From assembly GCF_001577365.1 (NCBI RefSeq), contig NZ_CP014513.1, positions 1,550,001-1,614,000 of the forward strand: a stretch of 64,000 bases of DNA, in the 5' to 3' direction. This DNA comes from Frondihabitans sp. PAMC 28766 (GTDB lineage: Bacteria; Actinomycetota; Actinomycetes; Actinomycetales; Microbacteriaceae). Both the position numbers and the translations under genes were made by a program. Shown here piece by piece: positions 15,372-25,084 of the stretch. How positions within the stretch are numbered: the stretch's first letter is position 1; the number at the start of each line of letters is the position of its first letter. The notes beneath the pieces are model-generated. The model made no database searches. It was given only the letters and a program-made list of their open reading frames with translations, and was not told the DNA's origin.

Positions 15372-18300
15372 GTGTGGCGCGTGGAGAATCCCGATGGCGA
15401 CGACGGCGGAATCGATTCCGGTGTGCAGTCGCCCCTGCCTCCGTCGACCCCGGGCGCGACGCAGCCCCACACTCTGAGCCTCGGCGACCCGCGGCTCGCC
15501 GTCGGCAATGTCGCCGATCCGATGTGGGACGACTGGCGGGGTCGGCTGGCGGATGTCGGCGGGGCGTCGACGCTGCTGCACTTCCGTGATGCGCCTCGCA
15601 CGCGGATCGAGCTGTCCACGACGCATCCTGGCGGCCTCGCGCAGTTCATCACCGGCAAGACCACGCTGCTCTCGAGCCTGATCCGCGACGACCTCGCTCT
15701 GCGCTCGGCGCGTCTCGCTGCCGGCGAGATCGCGGCCAAGGGCCTTGAACTCAGCACCGTCCGCGGCATCGACGCCGTGAACCTGGCCATCGGCATCGCC
15801 CAGTGGGCCTACGCCGGTGAGACCTTCCGGGCACCGCTGCTGCTGCGACCGCTCGCGATCCGACGTCACGGCCGCGACTTCGAGGTCAAGCTACTCGGGC
15901 GCCCGTCGCTCAACCCCGCGCTCGCCGACGCCCTGCGCGACCAGTTCGGCATCGCCCTCGACGCGTCCGCGTTCGTCGCGCTCGCCGATCGTGGCGGCGC
16001 CTTCACACCCAACCCCGTGATCGACCGCCTGCGCGGGCTGACGGCGCACCTCGACGGCTTCAGCGTGCAGCCGCGACTCGTCGTCTCCACCTTCGCCGAG
16101 GTCTCGCGGGCCATGGTCGACGACGCGGCCGACCTCAGCCACCCCGTGCTCGACGCGCTCGCCGGCAACCCGACCGCGCTGCAGCAGATCCGCTCGGCGT
16201 ACCGTCCCGTCACGGCCACGCCGCAAGACGAGCGCAGCCCCGAGACCGACACCCTCCTGCTGGACGCCGACACCGAGCAGGAGAACGTCGTGGCGCAGAT
16301 CACGGCCGGCAACTCGGTCGTCGTCAAGACGCTGCCCGGCACCGGAGGCACGCAGACGATCGTCAACACGATCGGCACCCTCGTCGGGCAGAACAAGCGC
16401 GTGCTCGTCGTCAGCGCCCGTCGCGCCACTCTGAATGCGATCTCGTCGCGCCTCACCGAGGTCGGCCTTCCCGGCGTTGCCGTCTCGCCGACGACTCTGC
16501 GCCGCGACGTGATCAAGGCCATCGGCCGCAACGAGAAGGCCGGTCAGCCGAGCACTGCCGATGTCGACGACGCCCTCGTGCGCCTGCGCCGCGTGCTGGT
16601 CGACTACCGCGGCGCCCTGAGTCGTCGTGATCCTGCCCTCGGGGTCTCGGTGCTCGACTGCCTCACCGAGCTGGCGCGCCTGGCCCTTCTGCCGTCAGCC
16701 CCGGCGACGACCGCCCGGCTCAGCCGGCACAGCGTCGAGTCGATGGTCGAGGGGCGCGGGCGCGTCGCCGAGACGATGGTCAACGCCGCGAACCTCGGCG
16801 AGTTCCGCTACGGCCCGGGCGATTCGCCCTGGTACGGCGCGCGCTTCGACGATGGCGCGGGCACCCGGTTGACCGCCGGCCAAGCGCACCAGCTCGCCAA
16901 GAACCTCTACCACCGCGACGTGCCGCACCTGCTCGAGCGCGCCACCGAGGTGGTCGGTTCGACTCGCATGCGCCCCTTCGTCAGCGTGCAGGAGGTCGGC
17001 ATCTATCTGAACCTCCTCGCCGACATCCAAGACACCCTCGACAAGTTCCTGCCCGTCGTGTTCGACCGCTCGGTCTCCGAGCTCGTCGAGGCGACCTCGA
17101 ACCGCCACGACGGCGAGATGTCGGGCGCCAATCGCCGTCGCCTCAAAAAGCTCGCCCGCGAGTACGTCCGGCCCGGCATGCATGTGCCCGACCTGCACGA
17201 GGCCTTGCAGCGCGTGCAGCAGCAGCGCATCCTCTGGCAGCGCTACGTCGCCGCCGGCACGCCGCCCGAGGTGCCGACCGGCGTCGCCGACGCGCTGAGC
17301 CTGCAGAAGCAGGTCGCCGACGACCTCGCCCAGCTCGACAAGCCGCTCGCCCTGACGAGCGACGACCTGCTCGAGGTGATCGGCACCGACGAGCTCGTGC
17401 AGAAGCTCGAGGTGCTCGCCGCCGAGAGCGACGTGCTGAACAACCTCCAAGAGCGCACCGAGCTGATGACCACGCTCCGCGACCTCGAGCTCGCGCCGCT
17501 CATCACCGATCTCGCCAACCGCCACGTGCCCGAGGCCCAGGTCGCCGCCGAGCTCGAGCTCGCCTGGTGGCGCTCGGCGCTCGAGTCGCTGCTCGAGGCC
17601 GACCGTGCCCTCCTCGGTGCCAACACCGCCATGCTCGACCGCCTCGAAGCCGACTTCCGTCTCGTCGACGAGGCGCACGCGGCCGGCAGCGCCCAGTCGC
17701 TCGGCTGGCAGCTCGCCGAGAATTGGAAGATCGGCCTCGTCGACTGGCCCGAAGAGGCCGCCCAGCTCAAGCAGCTGCTGCGCCACGACCACGTCACCGG
17801 CCGCCACCTTCAAGACGCCGCCCCGCACCTCTCCCGCTCGGTCGCACCCGTCTGGGTCGCGTCGCCCTACGAGGTGCACAGGATCGCCGACACGGTGCCC
17901 TTCGACACCGTGATCCTGGTCGACGCGGGTGCCACGACCCTCGCTGAGAACGTGGGCGCAATCCGCCGCGGCAAGCAGACCGTCGCTTTCGGTGACCCGG
18001 TCACAGAGACCCCGTCCGACTTCTCGATCGCCATCGCAACGTTCGTCGACGAGGCGCCCGCGCCCCCTTCGCGGGCGGCCTCGGTCGGCCGTGACGGCGA
18101 CGACCGCGTCGACGAGAGCGAAGTCGCGTCGGCCGAGTCACGTCTGACGCTGTTGCACGAGCAGAGCGCTCTCGCGCAGCTCGCCACCCTTCTGCCGACG
18201 CTGTCGCTCACGCGCAGCTACCGTGCCGGCGGCGAAGACCTCGCCGAGCTCGTCAATCGCCGCTTCTACGGCGGGCGCATCGAGTCGCTGCCCTGGGCCG

Positions 18301-19220
18301 GTTCCTTCCTCGGCCATGGCAGCATCTCGCTCGACTACGTCTCGGGTGGCACCGCCGTGCCCGACCCCGAGTCCGGCGCCGTCGAGAGCGTCGACGCCGA
18401 GGTCGACCGCGTCGTCGCCCTCGTGCTCGACCACGCCCGCACCCGCCCGACCGAGTCGCTCATGGTCATCACGGCCAGCGCGAAGCACGCCATCCGCGTG
18501 CAGCAGGCCGTGCTCACCGCCGTCAGCGGCCACAAAGACCTCACCGAGTTCGTCGTCGGCGACCGCCGCGAGCCGTTCATGGTGGCGACCCTCGAGCAGA
18601 GCGTCGCCCAGAGCCGCGACCACGTCGTCTTCTCCATCGGCTACGGTCGAACCCCGCACGGCCGCGTGCTCAGCGACTTCGGCGCGCTCGGTCAGCCTGG
18701 TGGCGAGCGGCTGCTCGCCGTCGCGATGACCCGCGCGCGCCGCTCGATGGTGATCGTCACCTGCTTCCAGCCGAGCGACATCGACGCCGACCGGATGGGC
18801 CACGGCACCGTCGCTCTCGCCGAGATCCTGAGCGAGGTGCAGGTGCGAACGTCGGCCGAGCACGTGCCCGACGACAGCGACCCCATGCTCGTCGACCTCG
18901 CTCGCCGCCTCGAGGGGAAGGGCATCCCGGTCGCCCTCGGCCACCGCGGCAAGCTCGGGCTGGTCTGTGCCAACGACGGCATCTGCGTCACCATCGAGAC
19001 CGACTCCACCCTCGTCGCGTCGAGCCTCCGCGAGTCGCTGCGTGAGCGCCCCGAGATCCTGCGCCGTCTCGGCTGGCACTACGTGCGCGTGCACGCCTTC
19101 CAGCTCTTCACCGACCCGGATGCCGTCGCGACCCGGATCGCCGACGTGCTCGGCCTGAGCACGCGGCCGACCGACGGCCCTGGCTCGGTGTCGGCGCGTC
19201 AGCACGTCAACTCGCACTGA
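15372..19220 (+). CDS. superfamily I helicase homologue with degenerate ATPase motifs
   Basis: A 1282-residue protein related to large AAA_11/AAA_12 superfamily I helicases. The Walker A position (about residue 318, VVKTLPGTGGTQT) lacks the lysine, and the Walker B position (VILVDAGATT, about residue 855) lacks the DEAx glutamate. The C-terminal half keeps helicase features such as LLAVAMTRARRSMVIVTCF (motif VI, about 1120) and a SYRAGGEDLAELVNRRFY segment (motif IV-like). The last ~90 residues (GHRGKLGLVCAND..ILRRLGWHYVRVHAFQLFTDPD) look like the small endonuclease-like domain that ends many such helicases. ATP hydrolysis is therefore doubtful. Start GTG at 15372 is uncertain by a few codons. 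Confidence 0.82.
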   Translation: MWRVENPDGDDGGIDSGVQSPLPPSTPGATQPHTLSLGDPRLAVGNVADPMWDDWRGRLADVGGASTLLHFRDAPRTRIELSTTHPGGLAQFITGKTTLLSSLIRDDLALRSARLAAGEIAAKGLELSTVRGIDAVNLAIGIAQWAYAGETFRAPLLLRPLAIRRHGRDFEVKLLGRPSLNPALADALRDQFGIALDASAFVALADRGGAFTPNPVIDRLRGLTAHLDGFSVQPRLVVSTFAEVSRAMVDDAADLSHPVLDALAGNPTALQQIRSAYRPVTATPQDERSPETDTLLLDADTEQENVVAQITAGNSVVVKTLPGTGGTQTIVNTIGTLVGQNKRVLVVSARRATLNAISSRLTEVGLPGVAVSPTTLRRDVIKAIGRNEKAGQPSTADVDDALVRLRRVLVDYRGALSRRDPALGVSVLDCLTELARLALLPSAPATTARLSRHSVESMVEGRGRVAETMVNAANLGEFRYGPGDSPWYGARFDDGAGTRLTAGQAHQLAKNLYHRDVPHLLERATEVVGSTRMRPFVSVQEVGIYLNLLADIQDTLDKFLPVVFDRSVSELVEATSNRHDGEMSGANRRRLKKLAREYVRPGMHVPDLHEALQRVQQQRILWQRYVAAGTPPEVPTGVADALSLQKQVADDLAQLDKPLALTSDDLLEVIGTDELVQKLEVLAAESDVLNNLQERTELMTTLRDLELAPLITDLANRHVPEAQVAAELELAWWRSALESLLEADRALLGANTAMLDRLEADFRLVDEAHAAGSAQSLGWQLAENWKIGLVDWPEEAAQLKQLLRHDHVTGRHLQDAAPHLSRSVAPVWVASPYEVHRIADTVPFDTVILVDAGATTLAENVGAIRRGKQTVAFGDPVTETPSDFSIAIATFVDEAPAPPSRAASVGRDGDDRVDESEVASAESRLTLLHEQSALAQLATLLPTLSLTRSYRAGGEDLAELVNRRFYGGRIESLPWAGSFLGHGSISLDYVSGGTAVPDPESGAVESVDAEVDRVVALVLDHARTRPTESLMVITASAKHAIRVQQAVLTAVSGHKDLTEFVVGDRREPFMVATLEQSVAQSRDHVVFSIGYGRTPHGRVLSDFGALGQPGGERLLAVAMTRARRSMVIVTCFQPSDIDADRMGHGTVALAEILSEVQVRTSAEHVPDDSDPMLVDLARRLEGKGIPVALGHRGKLGLVCANDGICVTIETDSTLVASSLRESLRERPEILRRLGWHYVRVHAFQLFTDPDAVATRIADVLGLSTRPTDGPGSVSARQHVNSH

Positions 19221-19227
19221 GCCGGTC

Positions 19228-19440
19228 GTGGTGCACAGCGACGAAGCGGGTGCGCAGGATCCTGATTCCGGCCCGATCGCAGAGCCCGCGGCTCCGACCC
19301 CGGTGGTGCGGAAGCGCGGGCGGCGGGTCACGACGGACCCCGTGCCGGGCACCGACCCGGCCCCGGCCCCCGTCGACCGGCGCGTCGACTCGCACGACAA
19401 CGACCAGCGTCTGAAGGCCGACAAGCCGCCGCACTGGTAG
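19228..19440 (+). CDS. small conserved hypothetical protein with PPHW tail
   Basis: A 70-residue, disordered, acidic/basic protein ending NDQRLKADKPPHW. This C-terminal PPHW pattern is typical of small proteins that recur in Microbacteriaceae. It starts 7 bases after the helicase-like gene (GTG GTG; either may be used) and is probably co-transcribed. The function is unknown. Confidence 0.7.
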   Translation: MVHSDEAGAQDPDSGPIAEPAAPTPVVRKRGRRVTTDPVPGTDPAPAPVDRRVDSHDNDQRLKADKPPHW

Positions 19441-19521
19441 CCCTCGACCTTTCTTTTCGGCAGGATCCCGCGGAAATATCCGGTCTTTCCTGCGGAATGG
19501 AGGGCCCCGGGCCGTCGGTGG

Positions 19522-20736
19522 CTACTTCGTGAAGGTGACCTCGACGACGAGGCCGCCGGTGCGGCGTGCCGCCAGCTCGAGCGCGGCGCCGTGGCCGCTC
19601 GCGATCGCATCGACGAGGGCGAGCCCCAGCCCGTGCGAGTTCGTCACGCGGCCGGCCGCCCGGAAGAACGGCTCGGTCAGCCGCGGCAGCACGTGGTCGG
19701 CGATGACGACGCCCGTGTTCTCGACACGAACCGACTGGTCGGAGACCATCAGCCACACGTCGCCACCGGTGAGGTTGTAGCGGATCGCGTTCGAGACGAG
19801 GTTGCTCACCAGCAGGCGCACGAGTGTCGCATCGCCGCGGATCGTCGACGCCGCGATCGTGGAGTGAATGACGATGTCACGCTCGGCGGCGTCGGCCTGG
19901 CAGGTAGCCATGACCTCGCGCGCCACGTCGTCGAGCTCGACACGGTCGGTCGCCGTCGTCCCCGCCTGAGCGTCGGAGAACGCGAGCAGCGCCTCGACCG
20001 TCTCGATGTTGCGGGTGTTCGTCTCGCGCAGCTTCGTGGTGAGAGTCTCGCGGTCGAAGTCGTCGGGGTCGAGGAGGGCGACGTCGAGCAGCGCCTGCGT
20101 CGTCGCCAGGGGCGTGCGCAGCTCGTGCGACGCGTTCGAGGCGAACCGCCGCTGTGCCTCGAACGAGCGCTGCAGCCGCTCGAGCATGTCGTCGAACGTG
20201 TCGGCCAACCGCCCGAACTCGTCGGGAGGGCCCGTGTGGGCGATGCGATGGTCGAGGCGACCCGAGGCGGCGTCGCGAGCAGCAGCGGTGATCTGCTCGA
20301 CGGGGCGGAGCACGCGCCCGGCCACGATCCAGCTGATCACGACGCCCGCGACGAGCACCACGGCGAAGACGATCAGCGACGCCGTCAACAGCAGTCGCAG
20401 GATGTCGTCGGCGCTCTGCAGGGCGACGATCCCCACGCCACCCTCGGCGGCAGAGACTCCGCTCGGCCCCTCCGCCGAGGGCACGAGCGACGGAGCGATG
20501 ACCGCGTGCCCGGAACCGGCCTCGACGGATTCCTGCCCCTCGACGTACTCCGACTCGGCCTGGCGTGCACTCGTGATGTGGTAACTCGGCAGGAAGCGCA
20601 TCACCAGGTAGACCGAGGCGACGATCGACCCGCCGACGACGGTCACCACCGCGGCGAAGGCCAGCGTGAGCCGGATCCTGGCGCTGCGACCCGGTCGGAA
20701 CCGAGCCACTGACCTGGCGACGAACCCGCCGATCAC
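19522..20736 (-). CDS. OmpR-type sensor histidine kinase
   Basis: A 404-residue membrane sensor. Two membrane spans (about residues 22-45 and 135-158) flank an extracytoplasmic loop of ~90 residues. A HAMP linker follows (VAGRVLRPVEQITAAARDAASGRLD), then the HisKA box SNASHELRTPLA and HATPase motifs (SNLVSNAIRYN, HGLGLALVDAIASGHG). The GTG start at 20734-20736 overlaps the stop of the response regulator (GTGA). The loop is short and gives no clue to the signal. It most likely controls the divergent export operon at 21563-24996. Confidence 0.93.
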   Translation of the reverse strand: MIGGFVARSVARFRPGRSARIRLTLAFAAVVTVVGGSIVASVYLVMRFLPSYHITSARQAESEYVEGQESVEAGSGHAVIAPSLVPSAEGPSGVSAAEGGVGIVALQSADDILRLLLTASLIVFAVVLVAGVVISWIVAGRVLRPVEQITAAARDAASGRLDHRIAHTGPPDEFGRLADTFDDMLERLQRSFEAQRRFASNASHELRTPLATTQALLDVALLDPDDFDRETLTTKLRETNTRNIETVEALLAFSDAQAGTTATDRVELDDVAREVMATCQADAAERDIVIHSTIAASTIRGDATLVRLLVSNLVSNAIRYNLTGGDVWLMVSDQSVRVENTGVVIADHVLPRLTEPFFRAAGRVTNSHGLGLALVDAIASGHGAALELAARRTGGLVVEVTFTK

Positions 20737-21404
20737 CGTGACCCTGCCACGGCGATGCGATAGCCCGAACCCGACACCGTGGCGATGAGGCCGGGCTCGC
20801 CGAGGCGTCGGCGAAGCGTCGAGATCGTCACCCGCACCGAGTTGGTGAACGGGTCGGCGTTCTCGTCCCACGCCTTCTCGAGCAGGGCTTCAGCGCTGAC
20901 GACGCCGCCCTCGGCACCGAGCAGCACCTCGAGCACGGCGAACTCCTTGCGGCTGAGCTTGATGTAGCGGCCGTCGCGGTAGACCTCGCGGCGGAAGACG
21001 TCGAGCTTCAGATCGCCGGCCTCCAGGATCGGGGGCCTCGCCTCGCGCGGGCGCCTCGCGAGGCTCCGCAGCCGGGCCACCAGCTCGCGGAATTCGAACG
21101 GCTTGGCGAGGTAGTCGTCGGCGCCGATCTCGAACCCTCGCACCTTCTCGTCGAGACGCCCCGCAGCGGTCAGCATGAGCACGGCCGTGCCCGACCCGTC
21201 GGTCGCGATGGCACGGCAGACGTCGTCGCCGTGCACCTCAGGCAGGTCGCGGTCGAGCACCACGACGTCGTAGTCGGTGTAGCTCAGGCGCTCGAGGGCT
21301 TCGGCACCGTCGTGGACGACGTCGACGGCCATGCCCTCGCGACTGAGAACCGTCTGGACGGCCTCGGCCAGATACACCTCGTCTTCGGCGATCAGCACTC
21401 GCAT
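20733..21404 (-). CDS. OmpR/PhoB family response regulator
   Basis: A 223-residue regulator. The receiver has the acidic pair (VLIAEDEVYLAEAVQ, residues 3-17), the phospho-acceptor Asp in VVVLDRDLPEVHGDD and the Lys in DDYLAKPFEFREL. The winged-helix domain (about 125-220) has KLSRKEFAVLEVLL and NSVRVTISTLRRRLG. ATG at 21402-21404 starts a normal receiver; the longer open frame upstream is not protein-like. First gene of the pair with the kinase, divergent (158-base gap) from a lipoprotein/ABC export operon. Confidence 0.94.
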   Translation of the reverse strand: MRVLIAEDEVYLAEAVQTVLSREGMAVDVVHDGAEALERLSYTDYDVVVLDRDLPEVHGDDVCRAIATDGSGTAVLMLTAAGRLDEKVRGFEIGADDYLAKPFEFRELVARLRSLARRPREARPPILEAGDLKLDVFRREVYRDGRYIKLSRKEFAVLEVLLGAEGGVVSAEALLEKAWDENADPFTNSVRVTISTLRRRLGEPGLIATVSGSGYRIAVAGSR

Positions 21405-21562
21405 CGAAACTCCTCTCGTCGGGCGGACGCATCGACGATACGCGACGGACATCAGAGAAAGATAAGAAATATCACTGACGCTCTCGCAATGCCGACCCCG
21501 ATGAAGTGGGTTCATGGCCGACGCCCGTGTCGGCTCCCAGCCCGACCAGAGAAAGGAACCCC

Positions 21563-22042
21563 ATGACACTCACCAAGACCGCGATCGCCCTTGCCGCAGT
21601 GCTGACACTCGGACTCGGCTTGACCTCGTGCACCTCCTCGGCGGAGGAGGAATCCCCGGCGAAAGACACGAAGGCGCAGGCCACTGCCCTCGACTGGCAG
21701 CTCGCCTTCGCGTCGTGCATGCGCGACCACGGACTCGACTGGAAGGACCCGGACCCCGACGGCGGAGCGAGCCAGCAGAAAATCGACGATCAGGACGCGT
21801 ACGACGATGCGAACGAGAAGTGCACGACCACGGTGAAGCAGAAACTGGGCGACGAGCCGCTCTCCGAGGAGGCCACGAAGTGGGAGGGCGTCTACTCGAA
21901 GGCCGCCGACTGCCTGCGGAAGAAGGGCTACGCGGTGAAGGACTCCGGCGGCGGAATCACCTTCGACGACGAGGTACCCGAGGCCGAGTTGTCCGCATGC
22001 GGGCTCGGCGAACAGCGAAACGTCGGAGGTGGCGGCAAGTGA
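21563..22042 (+). CDS. secreted lipoprotein of unknown function
   Basis: A 159-residue predicted lipoprotein: signal peptide MTLTKTAIALAAVLTLGLGL with lipobox LTSC (Cys23). The mature part has four further cysteines (FASCMRDHG, NEKCTTT, ADCLRKKG, SACGLG) that could form two disulfides. A strong ribosome binding site (AAAGGAA) precedes the ATG. It overlaps the adaptor gene by GTGA and begins an operon with adaptor, ABC ATPase and permease, so it may be a sensor or accessory of that exporter. Confidence 0.85.
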   Translation: MTLTKTAIALAAVLTLGLGLTSCTSSAEEESPAKDTKAQATALDWQLAFASCMRDHGLDWKDPDPDGGASQQKIDDQDAYDDANEKCTTTVKQKLGDEPLSEEATKWEGVYSKAADCLRKKGYAVKDSGGGITFDDEVPEAELSACGLGEQRNVGGGGK

Positions 22043-23094
22043 GGCGGCGACGAGCGGTCGCGGCGACCGCCTGCATTGCGGGGGCGGCCGTCCTGGTGAC
22101 CGGTGGCATCCTGCTGTCCAACCGTCACGGAGACGAGGCGAAGGCCGATTCGGTCTCACAGACGGTGCGCACCGGCACGGCCGTGGTCGATGAGGGCGAC
22201 CTGCGCGGCACGACCACGAAGCAGGGCACCCTCGCCGGCACTCCGGGCGCGACCGTGCCCGTTGGGCCCTCCGGCACCCTGACGAGCATCCCCGCAGTCG
22301 GCACCGTCGTGAAGCCGCGAGACGAGCTCTACCGCGTCGACAACCAGCCGGTCACCTACTTCTCGGGCGCCCTGCCGCAGTGGCGCGCCTTCGAGCAGGG
22401 CATGAACGACGGCCCCGACATCAAGCAGCTCGAAGAGAACCTGCACACCTGGGGCTATCTCGGCCAGGCGCCGACCGAGCACTTCGACTGGAACACCCGC
22501 GTCGCGATCGACCGCTGGCAGCGCGACACCGGGCAGCCGCGCACCGGCACCATCGAGCTGGGCCGGATCTGGTTCGGCCGGGGCGACCAGGTCGTCTCCG
22601 ACCGCAGGGTCGACGTCGGCCAGCAGGTTGCCCCGGGCGCACCCGCCTATTCCACGACGGGGACGACGAAGGTCGCCACCGTCGACCTGCCGGTCGGCTC
22701 GCCGCTCGCGAAGGTGGGCGGGGCCGCCGAGGTGCAGGTTCCGACGGTCGGGACGTTGCCCGGCAAGGTGACGCGCGTCGGTGATCCTGCGACCGACGAC
22801 GACGGCAAGGTCACAGTGCCGGTCACAGTCTCGTTCGACGACCCGACCAAGGTCGGCGGCCTGAGCCGGCTCGACGTGAGCGTCGACTTCGTCTCGGCGA
22901 CCCGCAAGCACGTGCTCTCGGTGCCGGTCACCGCGCTCGGTGCGAAGAACGGTGGCGGGTTCGTCGTGCAGACCGTCGGCGACGGCGGCGTCATCAAGAA
23001 CGTCTCTGTCGAGGTCGGCCTCTTCGCCGGCGACCGGGTCGAGGTCACGAAGGGCGCCCTCCGGGCCGGTCAGAAGGTCGTGGTGCCGGCATGA
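22039..23094 (+). CDS. periplasmic adaptor-type protein with peptidoglycan-binding domain
   Basis: A 351-residue membrane-anchored protein: N-terminal span (residues 8-27), then a beta-rich adaptor part, a peptidoglycan-binding type 1 domain (about residues 130-175, DIKQLEENLHTWGYL..FDWNTRVAIDRWQRDTGQPRTG), and C-terminal adaptor barrels (TVGTLPGKVTRVGD, VSVPVTALGAKNGGGFVVQTV, GLFAGDRVEVTKGALRAGQKVVV). It corresponds to MacA/efflux-adaptor-like proteins of MacB-type exporters in Gram-positives. GTG start overlaps the lipoprotein stop; its own stop overlaps the ATPase start (ATGA). Confidence 0.88.
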   Translation: MRRRRAVAATACIAGAAVLVTGGILLSNRHGDEAKADSVSQTVRTGTAVVDEGDLRGTTTKQGTLAGTPGATVPVGPSGTLTSIPAVGTVVKPRDELYRVDNQPVTYFSGALPQWRAFEQGMNDGPDIKQLEENLHTWGYLGQAPTEHFDWNTRVAIDRWQRDTGQPRTGTIELGRIWFGRGDQVVSDRRVDVGQQVAPGAPAYSTTGTTKVATVDLPVGSPLAKVGGAAEVQVPTVGTLPGKVTRVGDPATDDDGKVTVPVTVSFDDPTKVGGLSRLDVSVDFVSATRKHVLSVPVTALGAKNGGGFVVQTVGDGGVIKNVSVEVGLFAGDRVEVTKGALRAGQKVVVPA

Positions 23095-23807
23095 CGCACG
23101 TCGTCGAGCTCCGCGACGTGAGCCGCGAGTACGGTCGCCCGCCGACCAGGGCCCTCGACGGAGTCTCGCTCACCGTCGATCGCGGCGAGATGCTGGCGAT
23201 CGTCGGCCCCTCCGGCTCGGGCAAGTCGACACTGCTCAACGTGCTCGGCACCCTCGACCGGCCGACTGGCGGCAGCGTGCTGATCGACGGCATCGACGTC
23301 GCCGGGCAGACCGACGCCGAGCTGTCGGGCCTCCGAGCCCGCCGCATCGGCTTCGTCTTCCAGCAGTTCCACCTGAGCGAAGGCGTGACCGCGACCGACA
23401 ACGTTGCCAACGGGCTCCTGTATTCCGGCGTCCCGCTGAGGGAACGCAGGATGCGAGCGGTCGAGGCCCTCGAGCGCGTCGGCCTCGGCCACCGGCTGGG
23501 GCACCAGCCGAACCAACTGTCGGGCGGCGAACGCCAGAGGGTCGCCATCGCCCGGGCCGTGGTGCACCGTCCGCCCATGCTGCTCGCCGACGAGCCGACT
23601 GGCAACCTCGACTCGAAGTCGGGCGCCGGCATCGTCGACCTGCTGCACGAGCTGCACGGCGAGGGGACGTCGATCATCGTCATCACGCACGACAACGCCC
23701 TCGCCGAGAAGCTGCCGCGTCGCATCATGATCCGCGATGGGCAACTGACCGCTGACAGCCGCACGGCGTCCGAGCGAGTGGTCGTCACGGCGGGAGGTCT
23801 GTCGTGA
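23091..23807 (+). CDS. ABC transporter ATP-binding protein (MacB/LolD type)
   Basis: A 238-residue ATPase. Walker A GPSGSGKST (residues 37-45), Q-loop FVFQQFHL, signature LSGGERQRVAIARA, Walker B MLLADEPTGNLD and the H-loop Thr-His (IVITHDN) are all present. It is the motor for the adaptor and permease genes on either side, with overlapping stop/start codons on both ends. The family usually exports peptides, macrolides or lipoproteins; the cargo is not evident. Confidence 0.94.
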   Translation: MTHVVELRDVSREYGRPPTRALDGVSLTVDRGEMLAIVGPSGSGKSTLLNVLGTLDRPTGGSVLIDGIDVAGQTDAELSGLRARRIGFVFQQFHLSEGVTATDNVANGLLYSGVPLRERRMRAVEALERVGLGHRLGHQPNQLSGGERQRVAIARAVVHRPPMLLADEPTGNLDSKSGAGIVDLLHELHGEGTSIIVITHDNALAEKLPRRIMIRDGQLTADSRTASERVVVTAGGLS

Positions 23808-24996
23808 GCGTCGTCGTCTCCCCCTCGAAGCTGCTGCCCTCCGACGTCGCGCGCCTGGGTTTCGCCGGGCTCGTCGCGCGGCCGACGCGCGCGATCCTGT
23901 CGGCGCTCGGCATCGCCATCGGAATCGCGGCGATGATCGCCGTCGTGGGCATCTCGTCGTCGAGCCAGGCACAGCTCGCCGCGGCCCTCGACCGGCTCGG
24001 CACGAACCTGCTCACTGCGGCGCCCGGCGAGACCGTCTTCGGCGACGAGCGGCCGCTGCCCTACGAGGTGCAGGGGCTGGTCGAGAGGGTCGACGGCGTT
24101 GAGAACGCGGGGACGGTCGGCCTGCTGAAAGACGTCAGCGCCTACCGCAGCGCGGCCACGCTGAAGAGCGACACGAACGGCCTCACGGTCATGACGGCTT
24201 CGATGCAGCTGCTCGGTGTGGTGGGCGGTCACCTCGCCCGAGGATCCTGGTTCACCGACGGCACGAGCCGATATCCGGTCGTCGTGCTCGGCGCGAAGGC
24301 GGCCGAGAAGCTCGGCGTCTCGACTGCAGGCGAGCACGTCCTGATCGGCGACGACGTCTACACCGTGGGCGGAATCCTCGACCCCATCGAGCTCGCGCCC
24401 GAGCTCGACATCTCGGTGCTGATGGGAGAGCCGCAGGGCGACTCGGCGCTCGGCAAGCGAGTGCACCCGACGAGCGTCTACATGCGCGCCGACGAGAGCC
24501 GGATCGAGCAGGTGCGGCCGCTCATCGCGGCGACGGTGTCGCCCCAGTCGCCGAGCGACGTGAAGATCGGGCGGCCGTCCGATGCCCTCGCCGCCAAACA
24601 GGCCTCGGATCAGGCCTTCACCGGGCTGCTGGTCGGGCTGGGGTCGGTCGCACTGCTCGTCGGCGGCATCGGAGTCGCGAACACGATGGTGATCTCGGTG
24701 CTCGAGCGGCGCAAGGAGATCGGGCTGCGGCGCTCACTCGGGCGGCGCGGCCGCACATCCGGCGGCAGTTCCTCGCCGAGGCGCTGTTCCTGTCGCTGCT
24801 CGGCGGTCTGGCCGGCGTAGTGATCGGCTGCGGGGTGACGGCCGCATTCGCCCTCGGCAACGGCTGGCCCATCGCCATCCCGCCCGTGGTGCTGGTCGGC
24901 GGCCTCGGCGCGACCCTCGTCATCGGCGCCCTCGCCGGCCTCTACCCGGCTATGCGCGCTGCGCGCATCCCGCCCACCGAGGCGCTGCAGAGCTGA
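23804..24996 (+). pseudogene. MacB-type ABC transporter permease, frame broken near 24740
   Basis: The gene starts with an ATGA-type overlap at 23804. Residues 1-310 read as a MacB-type permease: first span ILSALGIAIGIAAMIAVVG, a large extracytoplasmic domain, then GLLVGLGSVALLVGGIGVANTMVISVLERRKEIGLRRSLG. After that the frame becomes Arg/Ser-rich. One added base in the G run at 24740-24742 restores RPHIRRQFLAEALFLSLLGGLAG, the last two spans and the typical end PAMRAARIPPTEALQS with stop at 24994-24996. The span of 1193 bases is one short of whole codons. Corrected length about 397 residues, normal for the family. Either an error in the sequence or a recent inactivating deletion. Confidence 0.85.
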
Positions 24997-25010
24997 CCCC
25001 CCTCCGTTCT

Positions 25011-25070
25011 ACCTATAGGTGCGGCCCTCCCGACAGGAAACTTCCTGTCGGGAGGGCCGCACCTATAGGT
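25011..25070. terminator. bidirectional terminator, 29-bp perfect stem
   Basis: Arms 25011-25039 and 25042-25070 are perfect reverse complements with only two bases between them; the outer ten bases (ACCTATAGGT) are themselves palindromic. It lies between the ABC permease (+) and mscL (-), whose 3' ends face each other, and is flanked by TTCT on the left and AAAA on the right, fitting termination in both directions. Confidence 0.85.
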
Positions 25071-25084
25071 AAAACGGGCGGAGA

